Virus record (IMG/VR): IMGVR_UViG_3300005957_000010
Coordinates: 1-29,778 of that record
Source of the DNA: a virus
Direction: 5' to 3' (one strand)
DNA: 29,778 bases
Shown piece after piece: positions 1 through 6,679 of this stretch. Position numbers and translations under genes: made by a program. The notes under the pieces are model-generated. The model worked only from the letters and a program-made list of their open reading frames with translations, was not told the origin of the DNA and ran no database searches. How positions within the stretch are numbered: position 1 is the stretch's first letter; each line of letters starts with the position of its first letter.

Positions 1-243
1 GCCTGGCTCCCCTTCCCCGAGGCCGGGACCATCGGGACGTGGATCGAGACCGGGGGCTGGCTCATGGCTTCGATGCAGCTCGCCGGCGCCCGCTTCATCG
101 TCTCGGGCGGGGACGTGCGCCGGAGCATCTTCCTGAACGGGAACGCGTTCCGGGTCTTCGAGACCGACGACGACGCGATCGCCTGGCTCCAGGCTCCGGG
201 GAGCGAGGGTGCCTGGCTCCGCTCCGCGACGCGACCCGCATGA
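1..243 (+). CDS. Hypothetical protein, C-terminal fragment (5' end outside window)
   Basis: An open frame enters from the left edge and ends at TGA 241-243, giving 80 residues with the codon preference of the neighbouring genes. The tail reads FRVFETDDDAIAWLQ, and the triplet AWL occurs three times (residues 2-4, 61-63 and 71-73), because the decamer GCCTGGCTCC is repeated at 1, 181 and 211. I recognise no domain. Its stop overlaps the terminase start by ATGA, so the two genes are probably translationally coupled. The place before the large terminase is where a small terminase often sits, but nothing in this fragment shows a DNA-binding fold. Confidence 0.7.
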   Translation, partial: AWLPFPEAGTIGTWIETGGWLMASMQLAGARFIVSGGDVRRSIFLNGNAFRVFETDDDAIAWLQAPGSEGAWLRSATRPA

Positions 244-1883
244 AGATCCGCCGCCGCGCGTCCCCCCGGGAGGACGTCTACACGGACGAGGACGACCGCG
301 AGGCCGCGCTACTCGAGGCCGAGCTGGAGCGGCGCGAGCTGGAGTCCGAGCTGGCCCGTGCCCACGCTCGCCGGATCCAGGCATGCCGCGAAGACGTCGA
401 CGAGTTCTGCGCGTACGTCGGTCGCGACGCGGAGACCGACGAGCCGATCGTCCAGGAGGAGCTTCACGAGGAGTTCCAGGCCCTGGCCGACGTCTTCCCC
501 CGGATGATCCTCATGAGCTTCCCGGAGTCCGGGAAGACGTCCCAGCTCGGGATCCTGCGCATGCTCTGGGAGCTGGGCCGGAACCCGAACCTCCGCATCG
601 CGATCGTCAGCAAGAACCAGGGCCGCGCGATCGACATCGCGAAGGTCATCCGGAGCTACATCGAGAAGAGCAAGGAGCTGGCCGAGGTCTTCCCGGACCT
701 CCTCCCCGGCGGGACCTGGCGCGAGGACGCGTTCACCGTCCGCCGCCCGGTTCACTCCCGGGACCCCAGCGTCCAGGCCCTGGGCCTCTACGACGCCGTC
801 ACCGGCTCGCGCATCGACATCCTTCTCCTGGACGACGCCCTCGACTCGGAGAACACGGCGACACCGGACCAGCGCAAGAAGGTGATCCGGCGCATCCGGA
901 AGGCCTTCATCGACCGCGTCAGCAAGAAGGGCCGGATCTGGTTCCTCACGAACGCGTGGCACCCCGAGGACGCCGCCCACACCCTCGAGAAGGCCGGATG
1001 GCACTGCGCCCGGTACGTCAGCATCGACGAAGACGGCAACCTGACCTGGCCCTGGAAGTGGGACCACGACCGGCTCGACAAAGCCCGGACCGACATGGGC
1101 CCGCTCGAGTTCGCGCGCGCCCACCTCTGCAAGGCCCGGGACGAGGGCGAGAGCCCCTTCGACGAGGAGGCCCTTCAGGCCTGCATCGACGCGGCCAAGG
1201 ATCTCGAGCTGGTCTATCGCCTGGACCCCGCCGAGCTTCCCCCGGGGGCCATCGCGATCACCGGGGTCGACCTCGCGACCGGCGAGAAGAAGAAGGGAAG
1301 CCACCTGACCGCCCTCGTGACCATCCTGCTGTGGCCGGACGACCTCTCGCGTCAGCTCCTCTGGGTGGAGTCCGGGAGGTGGTCCAGCGCCGAGATCCGG
1401 GAGCGCATCCTGGACCACGACCGCCGCTACCTCCCCACCTTCATCGTGGAGAACAACGCCGCGCAGCGCTGGATCCTCGACATCGTCCGGAACCAGGCCG
1501 ACCTCCCCGAGGAGGAGCGGCGACTCCCCACCCTGATCCCCTTCCACACCGGCAAGAACAAGGCGCACCCCCAGTTCGGTGTGGAGGGCCTGGCCGTGGA
1601 GATCTCGGCGGGGGACTGGCTCTTCCCCTCGTCCGGACACGACAAGGCCGTGGAGGAGGCCGAGGCCCTTCTGGCCGATATGCGCTACTACGTCCGAGGC
1701 GCGCACACCGGGGACCGCCTCATGGCGCTGTGGTTCGCCCGCGAGTTCGCCCGCCGCGGCCGCGACGCTGGATCGATCGAGTCCGAGGAGGAGCGCGACC
1801 TGGAACCGGACCACGGAGCCATAGGCGCCGAGGTCGTGGGAAGCGGCGAGGTGGACATCGGGAGCGTCCTCACGTTCGGTTAG
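240..1883 (+). CDS. terL: Terminase large subunit (packaging ATPase/nuclease)
   Basis: 547 residues; the motor that cuts phage DNA and pumps it into the prohead through the portal. The N-terminal ATPase domain shows a Walker A-like SFPESGKTS at about residues 93-101, a Walker B ILLLDDA at about 194-200 and a coupling-type motif TNAWHPED at about 237-244. The C-terminal RNase H-like nuclease shows ITGVDLATG (Asp at about 344), FIVENN (Glu at about 404) and acidic residues near LLADMRYY (about 478-484). Length is normal for the family. The longer open frame from position 39 is rejected, because ATG 240 overlaps the preceding stop by ATGA and begins the basic stretch MKIRRR that is also seen on four other proteins here. 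The portal gene lies 18 kb downstream, which is unusually far. Confidence 0.95.
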   Translation: MKIRRRASPREDVYTDEDDREAALLEAELERRELESELARAHARRIQACREDVDEFCAYVGRDAETDEPIVQEELHEEFQALADVFPRMILMSFPESGKTSQLGILRMLWELGRNPNLRIAIVSKNQGRAIDIAKVIRSYIEKSKELAEVFPDLLPGGTWREDAFTVRRPVHSRDPSVQALGLYDAVTGSRIDILLLDDALDSENTATPDQRKKVIRRIRKAFIDRVSKKGRIWFLTNAWHPEDAAHTLEKAGWHCARYVSIDEDGNLTWPWKWDHDRLDKARTDMGPLEFARAHLCKARDEGESPFDEEALQACIDAAKDLELVYRLDPAELPPGAIAITGVDLATGEKKKGSHLTALVTILLWPDDLSRQLLWVESGRWSSAEIRERILDHDRRYLPTFIVENNAAQRWILDIVRNQADLPEEERRLPTLIPFHTGKNKAHPQFGVEGLAVEISAGDWLFPSSGHDKAVEEAEALLADMRYYVRGAHTGDRLMALWFAREFARRGRDAGSIESEEERDLEPDHGAIGAEVVGSGEVDIGSVLTFG

Positions 1884-1886
1884 ACT
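1881..1886 (+). promoter_or_regulatory. Start-proximal -10 hexamer TAGACT
   Basis: TAGACT fits TANNNT and lies six bases before the GTG at 1893. Its TAG is the terminase stop codon. Spacing matches the GGCTGATACTC family in this window and would give a leaderless mRNA. Assignment is by position and motif only. Confidence 0.45.
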
Positions 1887-1892
1887 TCCGAC

Positions 1893-2234
1893 GTGCCTAC
1901 GAAGCCCTCCCAGTCCTGGTACATGCCGACGCAGGATCGGCGGGACCTCTACGTCGCCCGGCACCTGTCCGGCGCCACGGAGCTAGCCCGCGCCCTGTTG
2001 GCCGCCGCCGGCGTCGACGCCGACGCCATGGGGGAGGCCTACATGGACCGGCTCGAGGATGGTCTGCGCCGGATCCTGGTCGCCGCCTTCGACGAAGGGG
2101 CCAAGCACGAGGACGGGCTCCGGACCGCCGTCCATACCCAACGCGTGATCCAGCAACAGCTCGAGGCCTTGCTCCGCGCCCATGGGATCCCGGTCCCGAC
2201 GACGCGCCTCGGGACGAACGAGCCCGAGGGCTGA
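1893..2234 (+). CDS. Hypothetical phage protein, 113 aa
   Basis: Starts at GTG 1893, nine bases after the terminase stop, with no Shine-Dalgarno sequence but with TAGACT six bases upstream, so translation may be leaderless. The sequence is mostly helical-looking (ATELARALLAAAGVDADAMGEAYMDRLEDGLRRIL is split here by Gly/Asp turns), then a Gln-rich QRVIQQQLEALLRAHGIPVP. I recognise no catalytic motif or known family. Its TGA stop at 2232-2234 is part of the next promoter motif. A small-terminase-like or other packaging accessory role is possible from position only. Confidence 0.75.
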   Translation: MPTKPSQSWYMPTQDRRDLYVARHLSGATELARALLAAAGVDADAMGEAYMDRLEDGLRRILVAAFDEGAKHEDGLRTAVHTQRVIQQQLEALLRAHGIPVPTTRLGTNEPEG

Positions 2235-2239
2235 TACTC
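2229..2239 (+). promoter_or_regulatory. Leaderless-type promoter element GGCTGATACTC
   Basis: An exact copy of the 11-mer found six times in the window. The hexamer GATACT (2233-2238) lies six bases before ATG 2245. The TGA within it is the stop codon of the upstream gene. No -35 match is seen 15-19 bases upstream. Confidence 0.65.
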
Positions 2240-2244
2240 GGGCC

Positions 2245-2715
2245 ATGGAGCCCATCATCAGCTTCCGCGGGACCGCGTTCTCCAACTTCGCCGCCGTGCC
2301 CGGGGGCGTCACGCTCGAGGACCCGGGTGGCCCGCCCGTGCTCGACCTCGACACCCTGGCGCCTGTTCGATACCCCACCGTCGAGCACGCCTACCAGGCC
2401 GCCAAGACGCTCGACCAGAAGGCGCGGGAGCGGATCCGGCTCCTGCCCACCGCCGGCAAGGCCAAGGCCGCCGGCAAGCGCCTGAAGATCCGCCCGGATT
2501 GGGAGGCGATCAAGGTGGACGTGATGCGGGGGCTCCTTCGCCAGAAGTTCCGCCCGGACACCTTCCTCGCGCGCGTCTTGCTCGAGACCGGCGAGCGGGA
2601 GCTGATCGAGGTCAACACCTGGGGGGATCGCTTCTGGGGGGAGTGCCCCCGGGGTGTCGGGGAGAACCAGCTCGGGAAGCTCCTCATGGAGATCCGGGGA
2701 GAGCTGCGCGGATGA
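2245..2715 (+). CDS. NADAR-family protein (YbiA-like ADP-ribose N-glycosidase fold)
   Basis: 156 residues covering one NADAR domain. Family hallmarks are in order: AFSNF (11-15), YPTVEHAYQAAKT (43-55), an AGKAKAAGK segment, RPDWEAIK (83-90), KF near 101, NTWGDRFWG (124-132) and GENQLGKLLMEIR at the C-terminus. Characterised NADAR proteins are N-glycosidases acting on ADP-ribosyl or riboflavin-pathway substrates; several remove ADP-ribose from guanine and counter DarT-type DNA modification. A defence-countering or NAD-related role is therefore plausible but is inference. The start is ATG 2245, six bases after GATACT and without a Shine-Dalgarno sequence. The gene overlaps the next one by ATGA. 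Confidence 0.9.
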   Translation: MEPIISFRGTAFSNFAAVPGGVTLEDPGGPPVLDLDTLAPVRYPTVEHAYQAAKTLDQKARERIRLLPTAGKAKAAGKRLKIRPDWEAIKVDVMRGLLRQKFRPDTFLARVLLETGERELIEVNTWGDRFWGECPRGVGENQLGKLLMEIRGELRG

Positions 2716-3098
2716 AGGTCCGACACGGCGAGGGCCGGACGCAGTACGGGCCCGGGGTGAGCATCGAGCTGACCGGGGACGAGGTTGCCACCGCGATCGA
2801 CGCCTACCTGGTCGCGCACGGGGTCCACGTGAGCGGTCCCCGGACCGTCACCGTCAACGGGGAGCTGTGCGAGGAGGGCCGGGTCTACGTCGACCCCTCC
2901 GGCTTCGCGATCCACAACGGCGAGAAGGTCTCGGGGCGCGGCCCGGAGGAGGTCAACGTCTGCGAGCATGGCGACCACCCGGCCCCGCCGGGGAAGCGCT
3001 TCTGCTCGAAGGCCTGCCAGGACTGCGAGGCCTGCCTGGACGACCCGCCGGAGGGCGAGAGCTGCATGGGGATCTGCGGGGGCCAAGGGCTGCCGTGA
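2712..3098 (+). CDS. Hypothetical phage protein with Cys-rich C-terminus, 128 aa
   Basis: Starts in the ATGA overlap with the NADAR gene. The N-terminal half (GPGVSIELTGDEVATAIDAYL, then HVSGPRTVTVNG and EGRVYVDPSGF) looks like a small beta-rich phage domain of unknown role that I recognise only as commonly hypothetical. The C-terminal 45 residues hold eight cysteines and two histidines (CEHGDH, FCSKACQDCEACL, CMGIC), suggesting one or two zinc sites. It overlaps the next gene by GTGA, so the NADAR gene, this gene and the next form a translationally coupled trio. No catalytic function can be assigned. Confidence 0.8.
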   Translation: MKVRHGEGRTQYGPGVSIELTGDEVATAIDAYLVAHGVHVSGPRTVTVNGELCEEGRVYVDPSGFAIHNGEKVSGRGPEEVNVCEHGDHPAPPGKRFCSKACQDCEACLDDPPEGESCMGICGGQGLP

Positions 3099-3295
3099 GG
3101 CGCCCCGCGCGCTGCGCCGGCTGCCGCGACCCTCTGGGGGAGGACGCCATCCGGACGCCGGCGGGCCGATGTTGCCCGCTCTGCGCCGCTGCGGCGGACG
3201 AGCTGGTCGAGATCCTGATCTGGGAGATCCAGGAGGCCACGGCGAAGGTCCGGGCCGTCATCGCTGAGATCGAGCGGACCGAGGTTCTGAGGTAG
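3095..3295 (+). CDS. Small zinc-ribbon protein, 66 aa
   Basis: GTG 3095 overlaps the preceding stop (GTGA). Two Cys pairs, CAGC at 7-10 and CPLC near 27-30 inside RCCPLC, form a zinc-ribbon-like N-terminus, followed by a helix rich in Glu, Ile and Ala (ADELVEILIWEIQEATAKV) that could be a coiled coil. It is one of about fifteen small Cys-pair proteins in this window. Its role is unknown; protein or nucleic-acid binding would be typical of such folds. Its TAG stop is part of the next -10-like hexamer. Confidence 0.75.
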   Translation: MRRPARCAGCRDPLGEDAIRTPAGRCCPLCAAAADELVEILIWEIQEATAKVRAVIAEIERTEVLR

Positions 3296-3298
3296 GCT
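3293..3298 (+). promoter_or_regulatory. Start-proximal -10 hexamer TAGGCT
   Basis: TAGGCT matches TANNNT, overlaps the upstream TAG stop codon and lies exactly six bases before ATG 3305. The following bases (CGGGCCATGGAG) are nearly the same as after the 2233 element. Probably a variant of the same leaderless promoter. Confidence 0.45.
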
Positions 3299-3304
3299 CG
3301 GGCC

Positions 3305-3883
3305 ATGGAGTTCATCCGGAGCTGGAAGTTCATGGCGATCATCCTGGCCGTGCTCGCGCTCGCCGCCGGCATCCTGGTCGCCGTCGGAGTCGCCACGCAC
3401 GAGGAGGCCGGGCTCATGCCCGACGCGCCGACCTGGCCCCGGGAGCGCTTCCCCCTGGCCGTCTGCCCGGAGGCCTACCTCGACACCTCGGACGACCTCA
3501 TGGAGGCCGTGACCGCCGTCGGGGAGGCCTGCGACGCCACGAACCAGCGGCTCGGCTTCCCCGCGCTCGAGGTCCGGACCGACGACTGCGACGTGACCGT
3601 CCTCGTGGGCGTTCCGAGCGAGCCCGGCATGGAGCCCGGGGGCGACGCCCGCTTCCGATCCGGGCCGAGCTGCGCCATCCGGACGGCGAACACCGGGACC
3701 TCGGAGATCCTCCACCTGGTCCTCCAACACGAGCTAGGTCACTGCCTCGGGCTCGCGCACGACGACTTCGACACCAGCATCATGCGCCCGGTCCAGACCC
3801 CCACCCCGGATCGGACCTTCCCCCCTCGCATCACGGACGCCGATCGGGAGCTTTTGAGAGCGCTATACGGTCCGCCTGGCTGA
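3305..3883 (+). CDS. Membrane-anchored matrixin-like zinc metalloprotease
   Basis: 192 residues. Residues 9-30 form a hydrophobic segment (AIILAVLALAAGILVAVGVA) after a short basic N-terminus, consistent with a membrane anchor or uncleaved signal. The C-terminal half carries the metzincin zinc site HELGHCLGLAH (142-152) followed by Asp and a Met-turn SIM (158-160), the M10 matrixin pattern HExxHxxGxxH. Two cysteines near 123 and 147 could form a disulfide. It probably acts outside the cytoplasm as a peptidase; the substrate is unknown. The start is ATG 3305, six bases after TAGGCT. A virion, lysis or host-surface role is possible but unsupported. Confidence 0.85.
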   Translation: MEFIRSWKFMAIILAVLALAAGILVAVGVATHEEAGLMPDAPTWPRERFPLAVCPEAYLDTSDDLMEAVTAVGEACDATNQRLGFPALEVRTDDCDVTVLVGVPSEPGMEPGGDARFRSGPSCAIRTANTGTSEILHLVLQHELGHCLGLAHDDFDTSIMRPVQTPTPDRTFPPRITDADRELLRALYGPPG

Positions 3884-3888
3884 TACTC
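3878..3888 (+). promoter_or_regulatory. Leaderless-type promoter element GGCTGATACTC
   Basis: Exact 11-mer. GATACT (3882-3887) is seven bases before ATG 3895, and the TGA inside is the stop of the metalloprotease gene. A TATACG sequence also occurs 18 bases upstream (3864-3869) without a well-placed -35. Confidence 0.65.
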
Positions 3889-3894
3889 CCCGGC

Positions 3895-4503
3895 ATGGCA
3901 ACGAGACGCGTCAGCGGGGGCAAGAGGATCGAGCGCCACGAGATCACGAGCGCCGACGGCCGGAAGCTCCTGGTCGACATCTACATGGTCAAGGGGTCCG
4001 GCTACTCCTCCACGAAGTTCCGGGCGATCTGCGACGAGATCGATCTGGACATCGAAGGGGACGACGTCGACGACGTCACGAAGCGCGGCCTGAAGGAAGC
4101 CGCGGCCCGGAGCGACGTCACCTGGGAGCCCTGGCTCCGCGTGAGCGTGAAGGGCTACCGCCCGGCCAAGAACCAGACCGAGGAGCAAGCCGCGGACCTG
4201 TTCCTGGCCCGGGGCTCGGGTTGGGGCTCGAACCGGACCACGACGACCTTCGACGTCGAGATCCACGTGGAGTGCTTCGAGCTGGCGACCATCGCGGACC
4301 GGAAGGTCCACCGCTCGCCGCCGACCCGCGATGACAAGGCCCCCCGCGTGCAAGAGGGCTGGCCCCGCACCGGGCGCGACGAGCGGGCCCATCATCTTCA
4401 GGATCGTCGACGTCTTCATGATTACGAGTATACGGATTCAAAGACCGGACGCAAGCGGAAAACGACGGGCCCGGGCGATTCCTCGAGACGGCTCCCGGGC
4501 TGA
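3895..4503 (+). CDS. Hypothetical phage protein, 202 aa
   Basis: Begins at ATG 3895, seven bases after GATACT. Residues 1-140 look like a folded, beta-rich domain (LLVDIYMVKGSGYSSTKF, then FDVEIHVECFELATI). The last 60 residues are Arg/Lys/Ser-rich and low-complexity (HDYEYTDSKTGRKRK), with unusually A/T-rich codons around 4420-4445 compared with the rest of the gene. I recognise no family. The odd tail could reflect a frame change or DNA doing double duty as a regulatory region, since it holds a TATACGGATTCA stretch. The TGA stop is embedded in the next GGCTGATACTC. Confidence 0.75.
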   Translation: MATRRVSGGKRIERHEITSADGRKLLVDIYMVKGSGYSSTKFRAICDEIDLDIEGDDVDDVTKRGLKEAAARSDVTWEPWLRVSVKGYRPAKNQTEEQAADLFLARGSGWGSNRTTTTFDVEIHVECFELATIADRKVHRSPPTRDDKAPRVQEGWPRTGRDERAHHLQDRRRLHDYEYTDSKTGRKRKTTGPGDSSRRLPG

Positions 4504-4508
4504 TACTC
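4498..4508 (+). promoter_or_regulatory. Leaderless-type promoter element GGCTGATACTC
   Basis: Exact 11-mer. GATACT (4502-4507) is five bases before ATG 4513, and the TGA is the upstream stop. No consistent -35. Confidence 0.65.
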
Positions 4509-4512
4509 GGGC

Positions 4513-4785
4513 ATGCCCCGACCCCATGAACGCGTCGACTTCGACGAGCTGGACCGCCTCGCCGATGCCCACCTGGCCAGGATCCAGGGATGGCGCCGCG
4601 CCAGCGTCACCGTGACCTGCAACGTCGCCCGCCACGGGACCACCTGGACCGTGGAGGTCCGTGCGGTCTCGACTGGAGGCGCCTCGCGCCACCTCTGGTT
4701 CCAGGGGAACGAGATGGTGGACGCCGTCGACCTGGCGAAGACCATCCTCCGGGGCCCGTGGCAAGGCTGGGAGATCTTCCGGTGA
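4513..4785 (+). CDS. Hypothetical protein, 90 aa
   Basis: ATG 4513 follows GATACT by five bases. The protein starts with a charged helix (DELDRLADAHLARI), then alternates hydrophobic residues in a beta pattern (ASVTVTCNVARHGTTWTVEV) and ends WQGWEIFR. No known motif is recognised. The stop overlaps the next start by GTGA, so it is co-translated with the following gene. Confidence 0.75.
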   Translation: MPRPHERVDFDELDRLADAHLARIQGWRRASVTVTCNVARHGTTWTVEVRAVSTGGASRHLWFQGNEMVDAVDLAKTILRGPWQGWEIFR

Positions 4786-5168
4786 GGAGGAACTACGACC
4801 CCGCGGACCGGATCGCCCCCGGCGTCTACCGCATCGACTGGAACCGCTTCGCCCTCCGGGCCGTCGTGAAGTGGCGCGGCCAGCGCGTCGTCGACGAGAC
4901 CCGGGAGATCACGACCACGGACCCGGAGCGAGCCATCGCGGAGCGCGCACGGTGGGTTGCGGAGCTGCGGGCTCCCTACACGCCCACGGAGGTGTTGGAC
5001 TCGGACGGCCGGGTCATCTTTCGTGATGCCCCCGCCCTTCCTCCTGGGGCCCGGTTCGTCATCGGGATCGACTTCGGGATCGGGCGAGACCTGACCGCCC
5101 CCCTCCAGCTCCCCCGGACCCGGCACGACGACTGCGACTGCTCGGCCTGCCTTCCCCCCACCTACTGA
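4782..5168 (+). CDS. Hypothetical protein, 128 aa
   Basis: GTG 4782 overlaps the previous stop by GTGA and is chosen over the longer frame from 4590, which would run through the preceding gene. The protein has a beta-rich body (GVYRIDWNRFALRAVVKWRG) and a C-terminal HDDCDCSACLPP with three closely spaced cysteines, perhaps half of a metal site. No family is recognised. It is probably in the same transcript as 4513-4785. Confidence 0.75.
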   Translation: MRRNYDPADRIAPGVYRIDWNRFALRAVVKWRGQRVVDETREITTTDPERAIAERARWVAELRAPYTPTEVLDSDGRVIFRDAPALPPGARFVIGIDFGIGRDLTAPLQLPRTRHDDCDCSACLPPTY

Positions 5169-5175
5169 GGACGTC

Positions 5176-5862
5176 ATGAGCAGAGACGCGACCGGCATCT
5201 ACTCCGCCTGGGCTGTGGAGACCTCCACCTGCCCCGTCTGCCGCGCCGGCAAGGGCGAGCCCTGCGACCTCGACGTTCCCGGGTACACGGAGCACGGGAC
5301 CCACTGGGAGCGGACCGAGACCGCCCCCTCCTACCCTCCCCCGGACCCCGCTCGAGACCTCGCGATCGATCTGGTCTTCGCGGCGCGCGGCGATCGCACC
5401 GGGCTCCTGAGCGAGGCCGAGGAGGAGCTGGTGGAGTCCTTCCGGGAGAAGCTGACCCGGTTCGTCGCCCGGACGCTCGAGGACGCGGAGGCCCCGCTGC
5501 GCGCGATGCAGACCGCCCAGGCCGCCGCCATGCGCCGGATCCGGGACGCCTTCCACGAGACCTACGGGAGCTTCTGGAAGTGCGGCCGCTGCGGGGGCTA
5601 CGTCGGGCCCCGCTCGCCGGCGGAGACCTCGGGGAGCTACGTCTGCGCCTACTGCGGGAGCACGGACACGCGCCCCCACGGCTACAGCTACCCCGCGTGC
5701 GTCGCCGACGTCCCCAGCGCCTACCCCGCCGAGCTGGCCGAGGTCCACGCCCCGGACTGCGACCCGGACGCCTTCAACGGCTGCTCTCCGGACTGCCCGA
5801 CCCTGAAGGCGGAGCGCGAGGCCGAGGGCGCGCCCCCGTGGGACCCGACCCCGGAAAAGTGA
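5176..5862 (+). CDS. Zinc-ribbon protein, 228 aa
   Basis: ATG 5176 is preceded by a GAGGA Shine-Dalgarno overlapping the upstream stop. Cysteine pairs occur at the N-terminus (CPVCRAGKGEPC, residues 15-26), in the middle (CGRCGGY and CAYCGS, about 136-160) and near the C-terminus (CDPDAFNGCSPDC). Between them lies a long charged helix (LSEAEEELVESFREKLTRF). This suggests two or three small zinc-binding modules joined by a coiled helix. The middle pair resembles a rubredoxin-type ribbon. The function is unknown; such ribbons usually bind nucleic acid or protein. Confidence 0.8.
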   Translation: MSRDATGIYSAWAVETSTCPVCRAGKGEPCDLDVPGYTEHGTHWERTETAPSYPPPDPARDLAIDLVFAARGDRTGLLSEAEEELVESFREKLTRFVARTLEDAEAPLRAMQTAQAAAMRRIRDAFHETYGSFWKCGRCGGYVGPRSPAETSGSYVCAYCGSTDTRPHGYSYPACVADVPSAYPAELAEVHAPDCDPDAFNGCSPDCPTLKAEREAEGAPPWDPTPEK

Positions 5863-5867
5863 CGGCT

Positions 5868-5921
5868 GTCAAGATTTCGACGATCTCTTATCTTGACGCG
5901 TCGTTGATCTCACCGTATAGC
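5868..5921 (+). promoter_or_regulatory. Sigma-70-type promoter with overlapping inverted repeat
   Basis: TTGACG (5893-5898), 17 bp, TATAGC (5916-5921). The -35 lies inside the right arm of an inverted repeat, GTCAAGAT (5868-5875) and ATCTTGAC (5890-5897), separated by 14 bases. Such a placement suits a repressor operator. The expected start near 5928 gives a leader of about 26 bases with GGAGGG (5940-5945) before ATG 5954, so this transcript is not leaderless. Confidence 0.75.
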
Positions 5922-5953
5922 GGAAGGGTACCGCTACGACGGAGGGATCGCCG

Positions 5954-6478
5954 ATGTACGCCACCGCCCAAGCCTTGTCCTCTCGGGAGGACGCCTTCAG
6001 CATCGGGGCCATCCGCTCCACGCCGAAAAGGAAGTGTTCGAGCTGTGGCCGGCCGGGCCACGACCGGCGGAGCTGCGGCCGGCTCGGGAAGAGCCCGAAG
6101 CCGTTCGACCCCTGGAGCGACCTCGAGTGGGAGGAGCACGCCGAGGTCCGGCGTATCGTGGCCGACAACCCGGACGGCATGACGCTCGAGGAGGTGGGGG
6201 TCCACCTCGGGATCACCCGCGAGCGCGTCCGCCAGATCGAGGCCGCGGCCCTGGCGAAGCTCCGCGAGGGCGCCGAGGGCTACGACACCGCGACGGTCCA
6301 GGGGATGACGGTCGCGATCTGCGACTGTGAGCGCTGCGGGGAGCCCTACATCCGGCGCGGCCGCCTGAAGCTCTGCGAGCTGTGCTCCACGCCCCGGACC
6401 GAGAAGCCCCAGCTCCGGATGGTGAAGCCCGCGCCCGCGCCGACCTTCCGGCTCGCGCTGAACCTCCGCTGGAAGTAG
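5954..6478 (+). CDS. Zinc knuckle / sigma-70 region 4-like HTH / zinc ribbon regulator
   Basis: 174 residues with three recognisable parts. A CCHC zinc knuckle (C28, C31, H36, C41 in CSSCGRPGHDRRSC); a helix-turn-helix at about 76-104 (MTLEEVGVHLGITRERVRQI) that closely follows sigma-70 region 4.2, including the TRERVRQIE signature that reads the -35 element; and a zinc ribbon (CERC at 125-128, CELC at 141-144). There is no region 2, so it is not a complete sigma factor. A role in redirecting or adjusting host RNA polymerase is inferred. It has its own sigma-70-type promoter with an overlapping inverted repeat and a GGAGGG ribosome site, unlike many neighbours. Whether it controls one of the promoter classes here is unknown. 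Confidence 0.85.
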   Translation: MYATAQALSSREDAFSIGAIRSTPKRKCSSCGRPGHDRRSCGRLGKSPKPFDPWSDLEWEEHAEVRRIVADNPDGMTLEEVGVHLGITRERVRQIEAAALAKLREGAEGYDTATVQGMTVAICDCERCGEPYIRRGRLKLCELCSTPRTEKPQLRMVKPAPAPTFRLALNLRWK

Positions 6479-6487
6479 CTGTCCCCG

Positions 6488-6498
6488 GGCTGATACTC
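6488..6498 (+). promoter_or_regulatory. Leaderless-type promoter element GGCTGATACTC
   Basis: Exact 11-mer ten bases after a TAG stop. GATACT (6492-6497) is five bases before GTG 6503. Here the embedded TGA is not the upstream stop codon, so conservation of the motif cannot be explained by a stop alone. Confidence 0.65.
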
Positions 6499-6502
6499 GA
6501 GC

Positions 6503-6679
6503 GTGCCCATTCGGAAGAAGCGCTCGCCGTCCCCGGAGCCCGCGCCGCAGCCCGGCATGCTCCAGGGGACCCCGTTCACGTGCTCGGGCTGCGGCAAGGA
6601 CTCCACCCGGATCGTGCTCGCCGGGACCCTCCTCCGCCCCGACCTCTGCGGCGCGTGCTGGTTGAAGCCTTGCCCATGA
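6503..6679 (+). CDS. Small zinc-ribbon protein, 58 aa
   Basis: GTG 6503 lies five bases after GATACT. The product starts MPIRKKRSPSPEPAPQ, a basic Pro-rich tail, then CSGC (27-30) and CGAC (49-52) 18 residues apart, a compact zinc ribbon, and ends LKPCP. The stop overlaps the next start by ATGA. It was recognised from the promoter motif, the overlap and the paired cysteines. The function is unknown; the basic N-terminus and ribbon suggest nucleic-acid binding. Confidence 0.75.
   Translation: MPIRKKRSPSPEPAPQPGMLQGTPFTCSGCGKDSTRIVLAGTLLRPDLCGACWLKPCP

Noticed and set aside
39-239. N-terminal extension of the terminase
   Set aside because: The extension is Arg-rich shadow sequence; another frame with good codon use covers 1-243, and ATG 240 in an ATGA overlap is the natural start.
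209-2485. Second + frame overlapping terminase and NADAR genes
   Set aside because: Its translation is almost only Arg, Pro, Gly and Ala, the frame-shifted shadow of the real genes.
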